Positions 57,868 to 64,000 of a stretch of 64,000 nt of DNA are shown here, in pieces (position 1 is the first letter of the stretch; each line of letters opens with the position of its first letter). Source of the stretch: Mesostigma viride (lineage: Eukaryota; Streptophyta; Mesostigmatophyceae; Mesostigmatales; Mesostigmataceae); NCBI GenBank assembly GCA_009746045.1, contig RPFO01000485.1:937223-1001222 (forward strand), read 5' to 3'. The position numbers were made by a program, and so were the translations under genes. The notes beneath the pieces are model-generated. The model ran no database searches, was not told the DNA's origin, and saw nothing but the letters and a program-made list of their open reading frames with translations.

Positions 57868-58515
57868 TAGGGCTGGCACATCCGGGTATTTTCTCGACCC
57901 GGACACGAACACGAACACCTGGGGAGAGTACCCGAACCCGAACCCGAACATGTTCGGTACATTCCCAGGTGACCCGAACACGAACACGAACATGTACTGT
58001 TAGGATTAAGTGACCCGAACCCGAACCCGAACATACCCGAACATTTTACCGAACACGAACAATTCACTAAATAAATTAAAATAAGTGAGAAACTATACAT
58101 AGTTGTCACTTTTCATAATACGCAATAAATTAATAATGATTACGTAATCATTACCTAAACTAGTCCGGTCGTGCTTAGACAATTCTACTACCGCACAACA
58201 GCTTTGCTCTTGCCAGCGTGTCGGCGGACTAATCTAGGCCGCTTTTTCATCAGAGAAGCGTTGCCTAGTCGGATCACTGGATGGTACTACAGGGATTCCG
58301 CCAGAAAATGTTCGGTACCGGGTCAGAGGCGAACATGTTCGCCCGGTTCCCAGGGTGACCCGAATACGGACACGAACATGTTCTGAAGTTTCCAGGTGAC
58401 CCGAACCCGAACAGCACATGTTCGGCCGAACATTTTTGCCGACCCGAACACCGCACATGTTCGGTATTCGCCCGAACATGTCCGTGTTCGGTATGCGGCG
58501 GATGTGCCAGCCCTA
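57868..58515. mobile_element. hAT-like MITE upstream of SOF1 (648 bp)
   Basis: Perfect 17-bp terminal inverted repeats TAGGGCTGGCACATCCG (57868-57884 and 58499-58515). The shoulders are dense in CCCGAACACGAACATGTTCGG-type motifs on both sides, recalling the CCGAATA/CCGAAC shoulders of the giant element, so they may be relatives. I do not see an 8-bp duplication, so the flanks have decayed or rearranged. It begins 280 bp upstream of the SOF1 start codon. Confidence 0.75.
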
Positions 58516-59272
58516 GGAAATACATACAGTACCACTGCCGCTGGCACCGCCACATTTTGCAGTAAAGTAGCCGCCAGCATCTGCGCCGCTTTTTTGTGCT
58601 GCCTACTGCCAGCCGTACCTCAGAAAGCCGCGGGGTTCCCGCGGAGCTGCGCCTACTTACCCCTGAAGAATGCTAAGACGTACATAATTATGTATGTTGG
58701 CGCATTGCAGCACTAAGGTCTACACGTATTATAACCAGTTAAATCTTACCTAGAGGCTGACAGGACCCCCCTCTCTGCGTCTGCGCGGGGACTAGACTGA
58801 AACAAGACTGAAACAAGACTGAAACAAGAAGACTCTTGCGTACGCACTACGCACACCCTCCTTCCTGCACGTGTCAACGACTCAACGTCGATATTTGCCA
58901 GCGGGTTGCACGCCCCTCGTAGCAACCCACATAGGCGCAACATATATATCTCGAGTACATACAAGCTTGAAATTACAGCTCCAGTTCGGATATGGCCGCG
59001 GAAAAACAATCGCGACAATAATTGGCAAGGAAAAATCGAAGATTTTACTTGAGATATCTGTGCAGTTTGGGCCTGGCTACTTTAGAGCTCATAAACCCGT
59101 AAACCATGGTTGCTATCAAGCTTATAAAACACGTACGTCATGCATATCTAGATTATTTCTTATTAATGTTATTTCGGCCCGCGCATACGTCATGGAGGTA
59201 GGTCCATAACTCATGCTCGGATAACCGATTTCGCCAGAACGGAACGCTGACGTCAAACAAATCTTTGCCGCA
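58516..59272. other. Intergenic region with the presumed promoter of the membrane-protein gene
   Basis: No repeat or gene recognised. A triple CTGAAACAAGA unit lies at 58796-58829. Divergent SOF1 and the membrane-protein gene lie on either side. Confidence 0.5.
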
Positions 59273-62200
59273 ATGCCTACAATTTCAATGGTTTTGTTGC
59301 AGTTGCTAAAAATTGCGGTGCTGTGCTTGAGCGGGCTGCTCATCGCTATCAACATCGTATACATGATAAAGGTACGATCGTAACTCCAATGACCTAGGTT
59401 CTATGACCGAGCTTGCTTGGATGCCATCATATATACAACCCTTATGCCATAAGGATATCATGATGCTCGACTTCACGTTTACAGCATTATAACATACATT
59501 CCCCAGTTGATTTCCCGCCAACAATTGGATACTAGTGCCGTGCACTAGACTCAACATTGGCCGTGAATCTGACGACAGGGACCAACTGTGTTCTCCTTGG
59601 CAATGACAAGCATGTCCGTCATTGCACACCTTTTTCGCCCATACTGTTGTCCCCGTTAACAAATCCATGCAAGGCTCATTTGCCTGCCAAACATTTTTCG
59701 ATAGCACTGGCTGATTTGGAAGCCGGCACAGGTATCCATCCTGACATCGTCAAGTGGGCTGACACACAGCCCGCTGAATGCCTCCGCTCACTTCCACGCT
59801 CGCTTCCTTCGCTGATTTTCAATATTCTCATCATGTGCACGTTTTTCTAAACCGGCCTCTGCTACGTGGCTACGGCTGCTTGATCCACAGAATGGCGTGA
59901 ACATCAATGGAAGCAAGTGCCAGGTACGCGCCCTGCTGTCAACGCTATTACCCTGCTATCGAGGCTACGTTAGCTGACAGCAAGGCATAGCCAACAGGGA
60001 TCGGATCGCTTCGTGCTTGCGCATGCTTGGGACAGCTTATTATAAATAGTAAGTAATTAAGATGTCCCTAATCTGGTGGGAATGAATGTGGCTATCCCTC
60101 AGTGGACCGCCCACCTAGAAAAGCAAGTAAGGACTACGCTAGGCGCAGGACAAAGCCATGACTCCTGTTTTATACGACGTTTGACCCGGTCTTGGTCCTC
60201 CTTTGTGCATTTCCACGGACATCTCAGTGTGGTTGAACGGGGAATGTTGCGATGGTGTGCCTCAGGAAAGGTAGCTTTGAGGACTGCGATCCTGTTGAGC
60301 ACGCATTTCAAGGTGCTGTTGGCAACTCCAACATTTAAAATCTATTCCCCAGCATGTTAACTTTTTTCATCGTTGAATGTCTCCCCACCGCACGCGGCAC
60401 GATGCCAGTATGCTGCCGCCGTGGCGATGCACTCGCTGGACAAGTTCAACAGGATGTAGGGCGCCTTGTGACTGCCTTTGAGCACTCTAGCCATGGCGGC
60501 CTGCTTATCAGTCTGGGGGACGTTGCTAGGAACATGACCCTGCGATGTTTAAAAACTTTTGCTCTGGGGAAGAGCCAAGTTGTACGTGCATTCAAGGTTG
60601 TGCACAGCTCATCCTTGAGGATCTATTCCTCATCGCTGTGGTGTTTGGCATTGCCCAGCCAGGGCCAGGCACAGTCAAGGATGCGGTTAGGGTGGGTGGC
60701 GGTTAGGGAATGTACCACTTAAAGGAATGAAGTCCAACTATCCCTGGTTTCCTAAGCCAAACCAAGATTGCAAACCAGATTGCATAGTGTCCCTTGGATC
60801 AAGGAGACAACCAGCGCAGGCCAGAAATCGGGAGAATCCGGACCATGGTAGCTCGAGCCTGCCGTTATCTTTTCCGCGTTTTCGAGTCGTTCAGGATGAT
60901 GAAGATGAATGGTGATGGAAATGTGTATCCTTGTGCATTGAAATTATGGCTGGCTTACGTGTAGAGCGACTAGATGACCTAGACGGTGGGGCCGGAAACA
61001 GCATGCTTGATCAGGGCGTGTGTTTCGAGCCTAACTGGCCGGGAGTGTCTAGTGGTGAGCACCATTGCTTGGATACCATTGCCAGTAGCTACTCACTGTG
61101 CATATGTGGCCACTACTTGCCCGAGTGCCTAGGCTTGCTGCCATTGGGATGTATTCTGAATGAGACAGGGGGTTGCCGTGTTGTCATCTTCCTTCCAGGG
61201 ATTACCATCCTTGCTGCCAAGGGTTTGCTGGCTGCTGTCACATGGCTGCTGCCTGCTGCCTGTTGCCTGCTTTCCACAAATTTCTTTAGTAGCACTACTA
61301 TTAAAACATCACGTCTTTCCATGTTGGCCGCTTCCCAACGTGCGCCGCAAAACCCTGCCAGGTGCTTCACGACCTTATGCCCATCAACAACATCATCTTG
61401 GTAAGCAGCAGGGGGGGGGGGGGGGGGGGGGAGGGGCCTAGAGGTTTGGTGTGTATGTGTGTGTGTGTGTGTGTTGGTGGGGAGGTTGAGTTTGCACCTG
61501 CCCGGCAAGTCTGACATGTCAGCAAAGCTTGTTTGTGATCTAAGCACAAACCTTCGTCATGTAGTGAAAGTATCATAAACAACCTGGCGGTCCTGCCGCT
61601 GCCAGGTGGTCTGTGCAGATGGTCCGTCGACGTGTGCAAGGTCAAGGTCAAGGCAGCTGACACCACTAGGAGTATATGGGGTCCGCACATGTGTTGGGGT
61701 GGGCACAGCATTGAGCGTGTCATAACAGGGGCTCCCAATAGAGTATATTCCCCTGTAGTGCAGGCAACCCTCCTCTGATCTAGCCATCCATCCCTGATTA
61801 CCACCAACAGCGCGCCAGCTGACCATAGTTGTAAACTTTCCATACTATATAATACTACTACGCCTGTTCTAACACACATCTAGAATCCCCACAAATATTG
61901 CCGTGGCATGGCCTTACACCAGGTCTCCCTTTCGTAGACAAGTCACCGCACCGCTTTCGTAGACAAGTCACCGCACCGCTTTCGTAGACAAGTCACCGCA
62001 CAGCTTTCGTAGACAAGTCACCTCACCGGAGGTCGTATGAACATGCTGCATTAACTTAGCCACAAGCTATTGCTATCCACCGTTGATAGCGCCGGAGGTG
62101 TTTAGTATGAACATGCTGCATTAACTTGGCCACAAGCTATTGCTATCCACCGTTGATAGCGCCGGAGGTGTTTAGTATGAACATGCTGCATTAACTTGGC

Positions 62201-63950
62201 CACAAGCCATTGCTATCCACCGTTGATAGCGCCGGAGGTGTTTAGTATGAACATGCTGCATTAACTTGGCCACAAGCCATTGCTATCCACCGTTGATAGC
62301 GCCGGAGGTGTTTAGTATAAACATGCTGCATTAACTTAGCCACAAGCTATTGCTATCCACCGTTGATAGCGCCGGAGGTGTTGCATATGGTTGGCCGCAC
62401 GTGCAGTTGGCGTCTCATTGCAAGAACGACGGCGTGGGCCATGGGTGGTGGCTGCCTGCGCGCCCCTCGAAGCACCCGCGGGGGGCCTCTGATACATTTT
62501 CCAGGGAGCCTTTTCTTAGGTGCTTGCATGTCCACGTATACGAACAGACGATAGTTTGGGTCAGGGCGAGACGAATCATGCAACGCACATCCTCTGCTAT
62601 GCCATGCGGTTGTGCGTGCAGCTCACTATCAAGCCAGAGCTAATGAGCCCGCAGCACGCGTTCCCTCTCATGGGGGTGCATTGTTCAGGCTATAGCATTG
62701 GGGTTGACTCAACGGATGGCCCAAAGCTGTCAGGCAGTCAGGAAGCATGGATGGCTACATGTTTCACATGCCAATCTCGCTTCCCTCCCCTGTGAAAGCA
62801 AGCTGACCTTGCCAGTGGGACGCCCTGCCTGCTACGTGCTAATGCCTGCCGTGCTCCCCATGGCAACGACAGGCCTTCACCGTCATCATCGCGGAGATGG
62901 AGCGCCCGTTCGTCATCCGCTGGGCGCGCTTCACCTACCCGTGGCTCGGCCGCGGTCTCTACCTGGTGGGTTGTCGTTATATGGACGCGGCCTGTACCTG
63001 GTGAGTTGTTTTGTTATGCTGACACAGGCGGTGCCTGGCATGTTGTTCCCTTACTAGTGTTTCTGCCCGGTGAGCGCATTGGTTGGTTTGTCTGTGCCTG
63101 GTGAGCTCTTGTCCTCACGAACAACCTGTACCAGTGTATTAAGCAGCTGCATGCCGGATACCCCAGGCTCATGCCAGTCTGCTTAGCACAGGTTGTGATC
63201 ATTATCTACCAACCTCTGCGTTCAAAGTGGCGGGAGTCTGTCTTCTTGTTGGGTGACGAGGATGGCTCCAAAACAGCCCGTGCCGTCTGCCTTTGTCTCT
63301 CTACCAGCCCAGCTCGTACGAGCCACCGCTGCGTGTGTCGGCCCCTGCCGCTCCCACGCACCATTAAGGGGCGGTTGAGTAGGGGATATGGACTAAAGAA
63401 CATCCATGGCCCTATTTACTCTTGTGCTTACCTGAGTTACTCCGCGCCTCCCGGGTGTTTACCTCACTGGACCCGAGAATTACCTGACCATCTCTCAGAC
63501 CTGACCCCCCTGACCTGACCTGACGATGAGATATTACCTTGTCGGGTCGAAACTGTTTAGTATCATCTGATTTCCTGCTGCCTTTCTTGGCCTGACCACA
63601 TTTTGTTGTAATTTGCACTGTTTTCCTGCCCCCTCAATGCGATTTGTATGGTACTGTTGCCTGCCTCCTCGTGTGGGTGTGGGAACTGTATTGTTGCCTG
63701 CCCCTGCATGTGCGTGTGTGTAGTAATTTTAATTTGTACTATTGCCTGCGGCTGCACGTGGGTGCGGTACTGTTACCTGCCCCTACCTGCACGTGTCTTT
63801 GCGTGGCATCACATGAACGGTTTCTCGAAGATCTTCGTCGCATTCCTGGCCGAGAGCGTGTGCTACGTGGGCACAAAGGAGAGCATGCGCCTCGCGCACT
63901 CGGTTGGGGGAATGGGCATTGGCGTGTGCGGCGTCGTCTACATCGTGCTG
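59273..63950 (+). CDS. COPI-associated-like small membrane protein, 5' part (five exons, runs off the edge)
   Basis: Exons 59273-59371, 59891-59923, 61362-61400, 62873-62965 and 63831-63950, all phase 0 with GT/AG introns, give 128 residues. Exon 1 is MPTISMVLLQLLKIAVLCLS plus GLLIAINIVYMIK (membrane segment 1). Later: INNIILAFTVIIAEMERPF, then RFTYPWLGRGLYLIFVAFLA and GGMGIGVCGVVYIVL (segments 2-4). The E...P...FxYxWxGRGLYxIF pattern resembles the COPI-associated/Tvp15-type family of Golgi membrane proteins; the assignment rests on memory of that motif. Exon 3 (39 bp) is the least certain. A further small exon between 3 and 4 was sought and not found. The gene continues past 64000. Confidence 0.65.
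60798..60993 (+). repeat. SINE-like repeat R, copy 3
   Basis: Near-identical to 36115-36306 over its whole length, including CAAGGAGACAACCAGCGCAG at the start and GACCTAGACGGTGGGG at the end. It lies in intron 2 of the membrane-protein gene. Confidence 0.65.
61411..61431 (+). repeat. Poly-G run just after a splice donor
   Basis: An uninterrupted run of about 21 G begins 10 bases after the donor of exon 3 and is followed by a GT microsatellite. It can form a quadruplex, and its length is probably unstable or approximate. Confidence 0.9.
61920..62030 (+). repeat. 25-bp tandem units in intron 3
   Basis: Four units of CTTTCGTAGACAAGTCACCG plus CACCG or a variant. Confidence 0.9.
62025..62385 (+). 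repeat. 70-bp tandem array in intron 3
   Basis: Five units of exactly 70 bp starting GCCGGAGGTGTTTAGTATGA and containing GCTATTGCTATCCACCGTTG. They differ at a few sites (TTGGCC or TTAGCC; AGCTAT or AGCCAT). Confidence 0.95.
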
Positions 63951-64000
63951 GTGCGTGCCATTTGCTGGTGGCTGCTAGTCGTAGTCCGCTTGCAACAACC

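Overview
The window is nuclear DNA of a eukaryote. Its three host genes are split by introns with GT/AG ends, its coding exons are GC-rich, and the rest is packed with retroelements, cut-and-paste transposons and tandem arrays. Plant-like features of the WD40 gene, an F-box-less tubby gene, very large repeat-filled introns and a gene of a type familiar from giant viruses and algae all suggest a green alga. That is an inference; I cannot name the species.

Layout. (1) 1-10.06 kb: a Ty1/copia-type pol gene (RT at 17-840, RNase H at 8.39-9.20 kb) is split by a 7.5-kb terminal-inverted-repeat transposon. The transposon carries a DUF7869-like protein (1998-3125, minus) and large inverted subterminal repeat blocks. 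(2) 10-12.4 kb: a weak gag-like remnant and unassigned DNA. (3) 12.4-13.25 kb: an intact ORF for a zinc-finger plus EVDE-motif protein, a predicted nuclease fold. (4) 13.28-15.07 kb: nested small TA-target transposons, including an exact empty-site/filled-site pair. (5) 15.144-27.552 kb: one 12.4-kb insertion with hAT-like termini and a perfect 8-bp target duplication. It has long inverted arms, thousands of bases of a 21-bp satellite and a palindromic CTAACGTTAG array. (6) 28.04-32.34 kb: a three-exon tubby-like gene with an 11-bp-unit array in intron 1. (7) 33-41.3 kb: LINE fragments in both orientations, including an intact ORF1, broken by a 2.1-kb TA-target element; also SINE-like repeats. 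(8) 57.59-41.46 kb (minus): a complete 17-exon SOF1/DCAF13 gene encoding 453 aa. All exon phases join, and its introns hold at least seven tandem arrays. (9) 57.87-58.52 kb: a hAT-like MITE. (10) 59.27 kb to the right edge: the first five exons of a small membrane protein resembling the COPI-associated family.

How it works together. The host genes are housekeeping: ribosome biogenesis (SOF1), phosphoinositide-linked signalling or transcription (tubby) and probably Golgi membrane function. They are not an operon. SOF1 and the COPI-associated-like gene are divergent. The striking biology is in the mobile and repetitive DNA: a giant foldback hAT-type element, a DUF7869 element that looks like a real transposon, and intronic arrays, one of which has amplified a splice donor.
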